Shown: positions 16,618 through 25,671, counted from the first letter of the stretch. The stretch is DNA of 64,000 nt from Candidatus Manganitrophus noduliformans (GCF_012184425.1 NZ_VTOW01000001.1:1860001-1924000), one strand, 5' to 3'. Translations and numbers: made by a program. Notes: generated by a model from the letters alone, not told the origin.

Positions 16618-17988
16618 ATGATGAATTCTTTAAAGCCGGATCGACACGGATTTGAGATTTTCCTCGATCCGGGCCGGATGAAAATGGTTTTCCAGGAGCA
16701 ATTATTCGAATCTCCCGAGGGCCGCCTTGCGATTTCAGACTGCCGCATCGGGTATACCCGATATAAGACTTATAAGAAGCCGTCGGCCTGGGGTCACTCC
16801 TCTCTCTCGGTCTGTTATCACCTGGAAATTCACGATCCATCGGCCCGGAAAAACCGGAGAGAAATTCTCTATGCAAAGGCTTTTTTAGGAGACCGCAGCC
16901 GGATCGAATTTCAAAAGATCAAGGGAGTTTCGTCTATTCCCAGCGCGTGCGAAGAGGGGATTCTCCATTTCTCCGAACTCGATATGATCGTCTGGGTTTT
17001 CCCAAACGATCCGGTTTTGCTTCACCTGCCCGAGTGTATTCATCCGGAAGCGGTCAAGCGGCATCTTCCTTACGACCGGCTTCCTTCCGGGCTCAATGGA
17101 CCGGCGGACATTTCCGGCCTCGCCAGCGAGGTAGTGCATTACCGTCCGGAGGTTCGTTGCACAACCCGTTACCGTCTACAGTCGGGAACGGCTGCTGATC
17201 CGAAAGAGATCGTCGTCTATGGGAAAACGTTCAATGATGCTCGGGGAGAAGAAATATATCAGCGGATGAATGCCCTCCGGCGGAGCGGCGCCGACAATAC
17301 GGAGCGCTTTATCGTTGCAGCGCCGCTGGCCTACTGCGAGGAAATCAAAACGGTTTGGCAGTCCGGCCTGGACGGTGATCCATTCGCCGACGTGATTAAC
17401 GAAACGAATTACCGGTCCCTCCTGGAGCGGGCCGCGGGGGGCCTGGCCTGTTTCCACAAAAGCGGCCTTTCCAGCAACGTTCGGATCACGCTCGGTGATC
17501 ACCTGGAAGAGATTAAAAAGAAAATCGCCAAGCTGATTCATGCCTTTCCCGGCTTGAGAGAATGGCTGCAATCGATCGAGCATGACTTAGCACAGCGGAT
17601 TCACCAACTGTTACCGGTCCTCGAAGGAATCATCCACGCAGACTTTACCGTCCAACAGCTCCTGGTTTGTGATGGCAGAATCGCTTTTTTTGACTTTGAT
17701 GAGTTCGCGATCGGAGACCCCGCTCAGGATGTCGCCAATTTCATGGTCGATTTGCATTTTCGCCCGTTCGACCGAAGCCTTGTGGAGGAGATGAAAGTCG
17801 TCTTCTTGCGCGCCTATCGACGCCGGAGCGACCGGCTCCTCTCCGACGATCGGCTGCATTGGCATTTGCAGGTTCAATTTGTCACCAAGGCATACCGGAT
17901 CTACATTCAGCAAGCCCCCGGCCTCGAGAAGGAGATTGAAGCGATCCTCTCGCTCGCGCAGAAAAAAATAACTTCGGAGAAGGTGTGA
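16618..17988 (+). CDS. APH-fold phosphotransferase paralog with altered catalytic loop
   Basis: A 456-residue paralog of the preceding gene, with the same N-terminal signature (CRIGYTRYKTYKKPSAW, LDMIVWVFPNDPVLLHLPE) and APH fold. The catalytic loop near residue 339 reads HADFTVQQLL. Asp is kept, but the usual metal-binding Asn (HGDxxxxN) is replaced by Gln. The following acidic motif is FFDFDEF. It could be a weak kinase, a kinase with changed metal use, or a pseudokinase partner of the upstream protein. The ATG at 16618 is preferred because an in-frame ATG at 16570 lies inside the previous gene and GGGAG sits 12 bases upstream of 16618. It ends two bases before the fusion glycosyltransferase. 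Confidence 0.75.
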   Translation: MMNSLKPDRHGFEIFLDPGRMKMVFQEQLFESPEGRLAISDCRIGYTRYKTYKKPSAWGHSSLSVCYHLEIHDPSARKNRREILYAKAFLGDRSRIEFQKIKGVSSIPSACEEGILHFSELDMIVWVFPNDPVLLHLPECIHPEAVKRHLPYDRLPSGLNGPADISGLASEVVHYRPEVRCTTRYRLQSGTAADPKEIVVYGKTFNDARGEEIYQRMNALRRSGADNTERFIVAAPLAYCEEIKTVWQSGLDGDPFADVINETNYRSLLERAAGGLACFHKSGLSSNVRITLGDHLEEIKKKIAKLIHAFPGLREWLQSIEHDLAQRIHQLLPVLEGIIHADFTVQQLLVCDGRIAFFDFDEFAIGDPAQDVANFMVDLHFRPFDRSLVEEMKVVFLRAYRRRSDRLLSDDRLHWHLQVQFVTKAYRIYIQQAPGLEKEIEAILSLAQKKITSEKV

Positions 17989-17989
17989 G

Positions 17990-19981
17990 ATGACCCGAAA
18001 AAAGGTGCTCTTCTACTGTCAACATGTTCTTGGAATGGGTCACTTTATCCGGAGCATGGAGATCGTCCGCGCGCTGAACGATTTCGAAGTCTGTTTCTTA
18101 AACGGCGGGGAAATCGTCCCGGGATTCCAGTTTCCTTCATCGGTCGACGTTGTGAATTTGCCGCCGCTCACATCGGATGCGGACTTCAAGGAGGTTCGAT
18201 CCGGCGGCCCACATTCTCTCGAAGAGATTAAAGAGACCCGGCGGTTGAAAATCCTCTCGGAATTTGAGCGGTTCAAGCCCGATCTTTTCATCGTCGAGCT
18301 CTTCCCGTTTGGAAGGAGAAAATTCGCTTTTGAGCTGGTTCCCCTCCTCGCGCGGATTCGTTTGGGCGGGTATCCGACCCAGGTGGTCTGCAGTCTTCGA
18401 GATATTTTGGTGGGCAAGCGGGATCAGGCGCGGCATGAAGATCAGGTCTGCCGGATCGTGAACCGCTATTTCGATCTGATCCTGATCCACTCCGATCCCA
18501 GGTTTCAGCGATTGGATGAGACATTTTCCAGGGTGGAAGATATTCATGCGGCGACCTGGTATACCGGTTTTGTCGCACAGCAGGTCGGTCAACCCTCCGG
18601 TGATCGGCGCGAAGAGATTCTGGCGGAGGATGAAAAACAGATGATCCTTGTCAGCATCGGAGGCGGGCGCGTCGGAATCGAATTGCTGGAGTGCGCCATC
18701 GGCGCGGGGCCGATCGTTGGAGAAACGGTGCCGCATCGGATGCTCCTTTTTACAGGACCCTATTTTCCAGAGGATCACTTTTTGCGGCTTCAGAAGAGGG
18801 TCGAAAAGAATCCGAATATGACGATCAGGCGGTATACGACCGACTTTCTTTCGTATATGAAGCGAGCCGACCTTTCGATCAGCATGGCCGGCTATAACAC
18901 CTGCATGAATATTTTGATTACCGGGACAAAATCGTTGCTCTTGCCGTTTACGGGAAATCAAAACGAGGAGCAAACCATCCGGGCGGAAAAATTAGCAGCC
19001 CTCGGTGTCGCCGCGATGATTGGTCCGGACGAACTGCAGCCGCGATCGCTCGCCGATCAGATCATCCGCGCCCTCAAAACGGAGCCGGTTTCGGTCCGCT
19101 TGGAGATGCAGGGGGCCGAGAAGACAGCCCGATTTCTTGGGGAAACGGTCCGGTCCGGGCAACGGGGGAAAGATCAGGCGAAGCGGAAATTCGATTCACT
19201 CGAACGGCCGCTCAGACCGCTCCTCGATAAGATGGCGGAAGACAAAAGGAAGATCGATCTCTTCTTAAGGGACGATGACGTCGATGAGGATGAGGAAACG
19301 CTCCAACAACTATTCGATATCACCTTGGCGCATTACGTTCCTCTGAATCTGGAGATTATTCCGGGCGCGCTCACCGATTCAGGGATCAAGCTGCTCGATC
19401 ATCATAAGCATCTTCACCCGAATCTATTTGAGCTGAACCAGCACGGCTGGCTCCATCGGAACCATGAGATGGAAGGGAAGAAATGTGAGTTCGGGATCAG
19501 CCGCACTTTCGATCAACAGTGGGAAGATATTTCAAAGGGGAAAGCGCTTCTGGAGAAGATCTTCGGGGAGAAGTTCTATCCCGTTTTTACCCCCCCCTGG
19601 AACCGCTGCACCGAAGAGACCTATCACGTCCTCGACCGCCTCGGCTTTCGGGTCTTCTCGAAAGACAAAGGGGAACGGCCGGTCACCCGATTCAGCTTCA
19701 AAGAGATCTCGACGACGCTCGACCTCTATCGCTGGAAGGGAAAGCCCTCGATGAAATCGCCGGACGAGATCGTGGAAAGTTTGGCGATCCAGATGAGAGG
19801 GAGCGGGCCGATCGGAATCCTCCTCCACCATAAGGTGATGACCGAGGAGGCATTCGCGTTTCTCGACGCGCTGCTCGGCGCGCTCTGTCGGTATCCGAAT
19901 CTCCGATTCCATACTTTTCAGAGCCTCGCGGAAGCGGCTTCTACCTTGCCAGACCGGAAAGGGCTATCCCCCCTATGTTGA
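17990..19981 (+). CDS. fused MurG-like glycosyltransferase and polysaccharide deacetylase-like domain
   Basis: A 663-residue fusion. Residues 1-390 form a GT-B glycosyltransferase paralogous to 10525-11802 (FYCQHVLGMGHFIRSMEIVR, SIGGGRVGIELLE, MAGYNTCMNILITGTKSLLL). From about residue 415 a polysaccharide-deacetylase-like domain follows: LFLRDDDVDEDEE near 427 with the metal Asp pair, LNQHGWLHRNHE near 481 with the histidines, FTPPWNRCTEETY near 532, and a closing LLHHKVMTEEAF. The order suggests transfer and deacetylation of an amino sugar by one cytoplasmic polypeptide, although family-4 deacetylases usually act outside. The missing signal peptide argues for an intracellular acceptor. It is the last gene before the second lipoprotein. 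Confidence 0.83.
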   Translation: MTRKKVLFYCQHVLGMGHFIRSMEIVRALNDFEVCFLNGGEIVPGFQFPSSVDVVNLPPLTSDADFKEVRSGGPHSLEEIKETRRLKILSEFERFKPDLFIVELFPFGRRKFAFELVPLLARIRLGGYPTQVVCSLRDILVGKRDQARHEDQVCRIVNRYFDLILIHSDPRFQRLDETFSRVEDIHAATWYTGFVAQQVGQPSGDRREEILAEDEKQMILVSIGGGRVGIELLECAIGAGPIVGETVPHRMLLFTGPYFPEDHFLRLQKRVEKNPNMTIRRYTTDFLSYMKRADLSISMAGYNTCMNILITGTKSLLLPFTGNQNEEQTIRAEKLAALGVAAMIGPDELQPRSLADQIIRALKTEPVSVRLEMQGAEKTARFLGETVRSGQRGKDQAKRKFDSLERPLRPLLDKMAEDKRKIDLFLRDDDVDEDEETLQQLFDITLAHYVPLNLEIIPGALTDSGIKLLDHHKHLHPNLFELNQHGWLHRNHEMEGKKCEFGISRTFDQQWEDISKGKALLEKIFGEKFYPVFTPPWNRCTEETYHVLDRLGFRVFSKDKGERPVTRFSFKEISTTLDLYRWKGKPSMKSPDEIVESLAIQMRGSGPIGILLHHKVMTEEAFAFLDALLGALCRYPNLRFHTFQSLAEAASTLPDRKGLSPLC

Positions 19982-20135
19982 TCTTCCCGTATGGAATGAG
20001 TGGAGGATGGAACAATGCGGAGAAACCGGCGCGCCTGCCGGAATTCCATCGGGAACGGCCGCCAACAACGTCTTTTTCATGGTGCGAAATCGGCGGAGCG
20101 CCGCTTGGCGGATAGTTTCACTCCCGTTTTTGTAG

Positions 20136-20151
20136 GGGCATGGGATTTGCT
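20136..20151 (+). promoter_or_regulatory. possible sigma-54 promoter of the second DUF4382-like lipoprotein
   Basis: GGGCATGGGATTTGCT has GG (20137-20138) and GC (20149-20150) ten bases apart. It closely resembles the promoter of the paralog (GGCATG, then TTTGCT), at a similar distance from the start codon (about 115 against 135 bp). No TGGG-N8-CCCA site is seen nearby, and the sequence lies in a degenerate GTAGGGGC...CCCC palindrome of a dispersed type, so the match could be incidental. Confidence 0.4.
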
Positions 20152-20251
20152 CCCGACCCCTGAACGAGAGCGTGCGAGGCTAAAGAGGACAATGTTGAAG
20201 ACTTTGCCGCAATCGGAAGAGGTCAAACAGATGAAACCAGGGAGGAGAATA

Positions 20252-21274
20252 ATGAAAAATCCAATTAAGTTGTGGCCGATCGTCGCACTCTTTTTCGGTC
20301 TGGTTGCGTGTGGCGGAGGCGGCGGAGCGGCTGGAGGAGGGGGTAATGCCGCGGGGAGCGAGAATCCTTCCGGGCCGACGCTCGGGATGACGGCCGTTCC
20401 TCAAGCGGCCGGCGCTTCGGCGTCCGTTTTTTCCAAGGTTCTGGTTCAGGCCGGGCGTTTCTTTGCCGGCGGCCAGGCCTTGGCGCAGAGCAGTTGCCCG
20501 CCGGAAAACTTCAAACATCAATTTACGCTGATCGATGGGACCCTCTGGCTCTCTCAGGCGTATGTCATTGCGGACGAAGTCGAGTTCCGGCGGCAACCCT
20601 CGTCATTTACCTCGCCGGAATTCGGCCCTTTTGCATTGGATTTAACCGGGACCGATCCGAATGTGCCCGAAGCAATCTCCATCTCGGTTCCGACTGAAAA
20701 TTACAATGGAGTGAAGTTCAAGATCAAACGGCTTGAAGATGATCGCGCCGAACAACCGAAGAATGTCTCAAACCTTCCCGCCTTCCTTGAAAAACTCGGT
20801 TTCAGCGGCAACGACGACCGGCGGCCGAGCGTCTGGATTCAGGGGGTCATCGGTTTGGGAGCGCCGGGGAGCTTCACGCGCTGCACCCCCTTCACCTTTG
20901 TGACCGACCATCGATGGCAAGTGACGGTGCCGTTCTCCAGCGGTGCGACGGCCGATCCCAACACGGTGGACGCCGTGATCTTTTTTGATCTGGAAGGGGC
21001 GTTCCAATCGTCAGGCGTTACGGCCGCGGAGTTAGAAGCGGAGGTGGGACAGCCCTCCTCCAAAAAGCCGCTCGGGGCGGGATTCCTGGATGGACGGACC
21101 AAGGATGACCGGTTCGGCACGCCGAAGGCCCGCCAATTGGCCGTAGCGCTTCCGACCCGAATGCAGCTCTTTGTCCAGCAGGGCGGGACCTTTTCGGCCG
21201 ATCCGACGATCCGCCCCGACGCCACGATCGTTACGGATGACAATCCCTCGGCGTCGGATCTGCAGGGGACTTAG
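20252..21274 (+). CDS. DUF4382-like surface lipoprotein, paralog of 9229-10329
   Basis: A 340-residue lipoprotein: signal peptide, lipobox LVAC, then a Gly-rich tether (CGGGGGAAGGGG). The body shares SPEFGPFALDLT, EVEFRRQPS, YNGVKFKIKRLEDD and WIQGVIGLG with the protein at 9229-10329. It ends with one DDNPSASDL motif where the paralog has two. The ATG at 20252 follows GGAGGAGAA. The two paralogs bracket the glycosyltransferase block, suggesting a joint role at the cell surface or a duplication that carried the promoter. The function is unknown. Confidence 0.82.
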   Translation: MKNPIKLWPIVALFFGLVACGGGGGAAGGGGNAAGSENPSGPTLGMTAVPQAAGASASVFSKVLVQAGRFFAGGQALAQSSCPPENFKHQFTLIDGTLWLSQAYVIADEVEFRRQPSSFTSPEFGPFALDLTGTDPNVPEAISISVPTENYNGVKFKIKRLEDDRAEQPKNVSNLPAFLEKLGFSGNDDRRPSVWIQGVIGLGAPGSFTRCTPFTFVTDHRWQVTVPFSSGATADPNTVDAVIFFDLEGAFQSSGVTAAELEAEVGQPSSKKPLGAGFLDGRTKDDRFGTPKARQLAVALPTRMQLFVQQGGTFSADPTIRPDATIVTDDNPSASDLQGT

Positions 21275-21370
21275 CGAACGGATTCATCTGCACTGTTGTA
21301 ATGACATGACCGGGATGATGAGAGAGGGGCCGTCTCACGCACAAAAGGCCGCCTCTGATACGAGGATGAA

Positions 21371-22447
21371 ATGGGTCGCAGTCGGATTGTAATGGTTGTC
21401 AGCGGCTTTCCCCGCCGTTCGGAGACATTTGCGCTGCAGGAGCTGCTCGCTCTCGACGGGTGTGGTTTGTTGGCCGCCATCTTTGCGACGAAGCCGGGAG
21501 ACGGCTCTTCTCTTCACCCCGATTGTCACAGAATTCTCAACAAAGTTCAGCTTCTTCCGGCCGGAAGTTCGGTCGAGCAGGCCGAGGCGTTGGTTCAGCG
21601 TCTCGATCGTAAAACGGTGACCGGCATCCACGGCTACTTTGCCCATACTCCCGCCGAGGTCGCCTCTCATGTCTCAGCGCGAATCGGTATTCCATACGGC
21701 TTCAGCGCGCATGCGCTCGATCTTCGCAAGGTACCTGGTGAGGAAATGGCGGCGCGCGCGGGCAACGCCGCCTGCGTGATCGCCTGTAATCCCGATGCCG
21801 CGGCCGATCTCTCCAGGCGCGGCGCGAAAGTAAAACTGCTCCCGCACGGCGTCGATCTCGACCGTTTCCGCCCGGCCCCGTTGACCCTTTGTGAGCCGGT
21901 GCGTTTGCTGGCGGTCGGCCGGCTGGTCGAGAAAAAAGGGTTTCACATACTGATCGAAGCGGTCCGCCGGCTTCCGTTCCCGTTTTACCTTCGGATCATC
22001 GGGGAGGGACCCGAACGCACGCGGCTGGCGGCGGCTATTCTTGAGGCGGGTCTTTCGGAGAGCGTCGAACTCTGCGGCGGCATGACGCATACCGACCTTC
22101 CGGGCCAATACGCAAAAGCGGATATCATCCTCGTCCCGTCGATCCAAACCGGCGCCGGAGATCGGGACGGTCTGCCCAATGTCGTTCTCGAGGCGATGGC
22201 GAGCGGACGTCCGATCATCGGAAGCGATGTCGGGGCGATCGGGAGCGCCGTCGCGCAGGGAGAGACCGGAATGCTCCTTCCTCCGGGCGACCCCTCGGCG
22301 CTGGCCGGCGCGCTCGAAACGCTGGTTCGTACGCCCGGGCTCTCTATGAAATTCGGGAAGGCCGCGCGCCGGCTCGTCGAGCGTGATTTCGAGCTTGGCG
22401 CCTGCACGGAGCGCTTTTGCCGGCATTTGGAAACGGTCTACGTTTAA
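21371..22447 (+). CDS. family 4 glycosyltransferase
   Basis: A 358-residue GT-B transferase. The N-terminal motif VVSGFPRRSETFALQELLAL parallels the protein at 11806-13152. The C-terminal domain has AVGRLVEKKGFHILIEAVRR, AGDRDGLPNVVLEAMASGRP and GETGMLLPPGDPSALAGALE. It is shorter than the other family-4 enzyme in the cluster (448 residues) because its acceptor-domain loops are reduced. One base separates its stop from the ABC exporter start, so the two are probably co-expressed. The donor sugar is unknown; the enzyme is likely cytoplasmic or peripheral on the inner membrane. Confidence 0.9.
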   Translation: MGRSRIVMVVSGFPRRSETFALQELLALDGCGLLAAIFATKPGDGSSLHPDCHRILNKVQLLPAGSSVEQAEALVQRLDRKTVTGIHGYFAHTPAEVASHVSARIGIPYGFSAHALDLRKVPGEEMAARAGNAACVIACNPDAAADLSRRGAKVKLLPHGVDLDRFRPAPLTLCEPVRLLAVGRLVEKKGFHILIEAVRRLPFPFYLRIIGEGPERTRLAAAILEAGLSESVELCGGMTHTDLPGQYAKADIILVPSIQTGAGDRDGLPNVVLEAMASGRPIIGSDVGAIGSAVAQGETGMLLPPGDPSALAGALETLVRTPGLSMKFGKAARRLVERDFELGACTERFCRHLETVYV

Positions 22448-22448
22448 G

Positions 22449-24233
22449 ATGAGAAAAAAAGAACCGTCGAAATTTAACCGGATCGTGCTGAATCAACTGG
22501 GCGAGGTGAAGGGAAACCTTTTCGTCGCCGCTGTTTGCATGATCTGTTACACGCTGACCGAGCTCCTCGCACCCTGGCCCTTCAAGATCATCTTCGACCA
22601 CATTCTGTTGGTCGAACCGCTTCCTTCTTCTCTCTCCTTCTTAAAAGGAATTTTCCAGCGCGGAGAGATTTTCTCTCTGGTCATCTTTTCTCTTTCGATT
22701 TTTCTGATTGCGATCTGCAAAGGTCTCTTTTCCTACCTCCAAATTTATATGACATCACGCATCGGCTACCAGGTGGTCGACACCCTCCGGAGGGAGCTGT
22801 TCGGCCATCTCCAGCGGCTTTCCCTCTCCTTTCACAATCGGGCCCGGTCGGGCGAGCTTCTGACCAAGGTGACGAGCGACACCAACATCCTGAAGGATGT
22901 TTTCGCCGGGTCGGCGCTGACTTTCACGTCCCATCTGTTCACGATTATCGGAATGTTCGCCATCATGCTGGCGATGAACTGGAAATTGACGCTGATCGTC
23001 CTGGCGACCCTTCCGGTTTTATCGTACGCCCTCTTTTATCTTTACGGCAAGATCAAAGCGTCGGCCCAGACGCAGCGGAGAAAGGAGGGAAAAGTCGCCT
23101 CCCGGCTCAATGAAATCCTGGCATCGGTCTCACTGGTTCAGGCCTTCGGCAGGGAGAAATATGAGAAGGAGCGGTTCGAGACCGAGAGCGCCGAAACGTT
23201 CGAAGAGAGCATCCGGACCGCCCGGATGGAGGCGGCCACCACCCGGACCGTCGAGATCGTCAGCGCGGTCGGCGTCTGCGCCGTGGTTTTCTTCGGCTCC
23301 TTTCAGGCCCTCCAAGGCCGGATGACTCCCGGCGAGGTATTGGTCTTCATCGCTTATTTGAACAACATGTACAAACCGATCCGGAATCTCGCCCGGCTTT
23401 CGGCCAAATTTGTCAGAGCGAAGGTGAGCGCGGAGCGGGTTTCTGAAATATTGGAAATCGAGCCGGAGATTCAAGATCGTCCGGACGCGGTTGAGGCATC
23501 TGACTTGAAAGGAGAGATTGTCTTCAAAGAGGTCTCTTTCGACTACGGAGGGGGGAGAGATGTTTTGAGGAAGGTCTCTTTTTCAATCCTTCCGGGTCAG
23601 AAGGTCGCGCTAGTCGGCGCCTCCGGGGCCGGCAAATCGACCATCGTCAACCTGATCCTTCGCCTCTACGATCCCCAGGGAGGGGCGATTTTGATTGACG
23701 GGATCGACATTAAACGCTACCGGCGAGAGTCGCTTCGCCGCGAGATCGGGATTGTCCTTCAGGATTCGATCCTCTTCGGCGCGACAGTGAAAGAGAACAT
23801 CTCTTACGGAAAGCCGCAGGCGACGCAAGAGGAGATCGAAGCCGCGGCGCGGCGGGCTCATGCGCATGATTTTATCACGAGTCTTCCAGAGGGATACGAC
23901 ACCGTCCTCGGGGAGCGGGGGAGCACCCTTTCCGGGGGGCAGCGCCAGCGGATCTCGCTCGCCCGCGCCCTCATCAAGGAGCCGTCGATTCTGGTCCTCG
24001 ACGAGCCGACCTCCGCGGTCGACGCCGAATCGGCGACATTGATCCAAGACGCCCTCATCAATTTCCAAAAGGGGCGGACGATCCTGGTGATCGTTCATCA
24101 GTTTTCAGCCATCAAACATGTCGATCAGATCTTCGTGATCAAGGACGGGGAGGTGGTCGAGCAGGGAACCCATGATGCCCTCCTGGAGCAAAAGGGGCAT
24201 TATCATCAGCTCTTCGAGTTTCAGCTCCGCTAA
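22449..24233 (+). CDS. MsbA-like ABC exporter (fused membrane and ATPase domains)
   Basis: A 594-residue half-transporter. Six membrane helices occupy about residues 20-300. The nucleotide-binding domain has Walker A GASGAGKST near 390, signature LSGGQRQR near 494, Walker B ILVLDEPTS near 514, and a switch histidine (VIVHQFS). Such transporters act as homodimers and flip lipid-linked glycans or lipids across the inner membrane. Its place between a glycosyltransferase and an AlgE-like barrel suggests it exports the cluster's product. The ATG at 22449 is used, just after the previous stop. An earlier in-frame start at 22383 would overlap that gene by 65 bp and add a non-helical extension. Confidence 0.92.
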   Translation: MRKKEPSKFNRIVLNQLGEVKGNLFVAAVCMICYTLTELLAPWPFKIIFDHILLVEPLPSSLSFLKGIFQRGEIFSLVIFSLSIFLIAICKGLFSYLQIYMTSRIGYQVVDTLRRELFGHLQRLSLSFHNRARSGELLTKVTSDTNILKDVFAGSALTFTSHLFTIIGMFAIMLAMNWKLTLIVLATLPVLSYALFYLYGKIKASAQTQRRKEGKVASRLNEILASVSLVQAFGREKYEKERFETESAETFEESIRTARMEAATTRTVEIVSAVGVCAVVFFGSFQALQGRMTPGEVLVFIAYLNNMYKPIRNLARLSAKFVRAKVSAERVSEILEIEPEIQDRPDAVEASDLKGEIVFKEVSFDYGGGRDVLRKVSFSILPGQKVALVGASGAGKSTIVNLILRLYDPQGGAILIDGIDIKRYRRESLRREIGIVLQDSILFGATVKENISYGKPQATQEEIEAAARRAHAHDFITSLPEGYDTVLGERGSTLSGGQRQRISLARALIKEPSILVLDEPTSAVDAESATLIQDALINFQKGRTILVIVHQFSAIKHVDQIFVIKDGEVVEQGTHDALLEQKGHYHQLFEFQLR

Positions 24234-24272
24234 GAGATATCCGCCCCTCCATTCAGAGAGGAGTTTCTCATC

Positions 24273-25598
24273 TTGATACGTATTCTGTTGGTTTTGATTG
24301 TTCTTTTGATCGATCGCTCCACTTTGCTTGCTTTGGAAAACGGCCAGGAGGTTTCAAAGGAGGGGAGGCCGGCGCCGAATGGGAAAAACGAGGTTCCTCC
24401 CGTGATCGATCCGGATGCCTCTCCCGCGTTGAGTTTTGAGATTACGCCGAGGCTCTCGGTCGGCGCGAAGATAGAAATCAATTTTCTCAGAAGGATCAAT
24501 CGGGATCTCGATCGCGCGGAGGAGGACGACCGGATCGACACGGAGGCGTCGTTGGATCTGGCGGCGCAGTTGATTTTGACCAAGGACATTCTCTTTTTTG
24601 TCGATCTTGATTTTTCCGATGAGCGTCTCTTTCGAGACGGTGAGGGGCAAGCGGAACGAGAAACAAAGGGTCAATTCGATCGGCTGTATCTTCTCTGGGA
24701 ACGTTTTTTCTCCCCTTCTCTCGACCTGCAGGTGGGGCGCCAGCGGTTTAACGATGCGCGGGAATGGCTCTACGATGAAGAGCTCGACGCCGTCCGGCTC
24801 TTTTACACCCAAGCGCCGTTTGATCTGGAGCTTTCCGCGAGCACAAACCTCCTCGATCCCGAGGGGCCTGAGGAGAAAATTCGAAATTATGTTTTATATG
24901 GGACGTATCAATTCGGCCGGAAGGAGAAGATTTCGGTCTACGTGGTGGCCCAAAGGGATCCGACCGATGAGGAAAGGAACCCGAATTTTGTCGGCCTGTT
25001 GTGGCGGGGAAAGGCGATCGAGGATCAGAAATACTGGCTGGAGATCGCCTCTCTCTCCGGGCGCGAGGATTCGACGCGGCTTAGCGGGTATGCATTCGAT
25101 TTCGCATGGACCTCGGAATTTGATTTGCCGTTAGAGCCTTCTGTTACCATCGGTTACGCGTTCGGCTCCGGCGACCCGGAACCGGAGGACGGGGTCGATC
25201 GGAATTTTCGGCAGACCGGCCTTCAAGACAATGAAGCAAAGTTCAACGGTGTGAGGAAGTTCAAGTATTATGGTGAGTTGTTCGATCCGGAGCTAAGCAA
25301 CATGAGGATACGCACTTTGGGATTCGGAATTATCCCCTTTGAAAAGTTCTCTTTCGATGTTGTTTTCCATTCTTATTCGCTTGTCTATTCAGGTGTGGAG
25401 TTGAGGGATACCGGAATCCGGGAGGATCCGTCAGGGACGTCGAAAAATCTGGGAAAAGAGGTCGATCTGATTGTCGGATTTAAGATGACTCCTGAGATGC
25501 TGTTGGAGGTTTCGACCGCTGCTTTCGTGCCGGGTAAGGCGTTCCCCGGCGCAGGCAATGCTTATTCCGGGGAGGTGACAATCCGCGTTTCATTCTAG
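24273..25598 (+). CDS. AlgE-like outer-membrane beta-barrel (alginate-export family)
   Basis: A 441-residue protein with a signal peptide (IRILLVLIVLLIDRSTLLA) and the alternating amphipathic strands of a barrel. LDLQVGRQRFNDAREWLYDE followed by LDAVRLFYTQAP is characteristic of the alginate-export family. The C-terminal residue is Phe (VTIRVSF), as expected for BAM-assembled proteins. The start is TTG at 24273, preceded by GAGAGGAG. It closes the exopolysaccharide cluster, 39 bp after the ABC exporter, and is the likely outer-membrane exit pore for the polymer. No canonical Wza or Wzx/Wzy gene is present in the window. Confidence 0.85.
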   Translation: MIRILLVLIVLLIDRSTLLALENGQEVSKEGRPAPNGKNEVPPVIDPDASPALSFEITPRLSVGAKIEINFLRRINRDLDRAEEDDRIDTEASLDLAAQLILTKDILFFVDLDFSDERLFRDGEGQAERETKGQFDRLYLLWERFFSPSLDLQVGRQRFNDAREWLYDEELDAVRLFYTQAPFDLELSASTNLLDPEGPEEKIRNYVLYGTYQFGRKEKISVYVVAQRDPTDEERNPNFVGLLWRGKAIEDQKYWLEIASLSGREDSTRLSGYAFDFAWTSEFDLPLEPSVTIGYAFGSGDPEPEDGVDRNFRQTGLQDNEAKFNGVRKFKYYGELFDPELSNMRIRTLGFGIIPFEKFSFDVVFHSYSLVYSGVELRDTGIREDPSGTSKNLGKEVDLIVGFKMTPEMLLEVSTAAFVPGKAFPGAGNAYSGEVTIRVSF

Positions 25599-25671
25599 AT
25601 TTTTATTGAGAACATTGAGAATTCGCAGATAACTGGCAGCCCGAAAAATAAAATTAAGTAGTTGATAAGAG

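Noticed and set aside
15201-17988. Aminoglycoside resistance genes
   Set aside because: The fold matches, but both proteins carry a large extra N-terminal domain and lie inside a glycan cluster. One has a changed catalytic loop.
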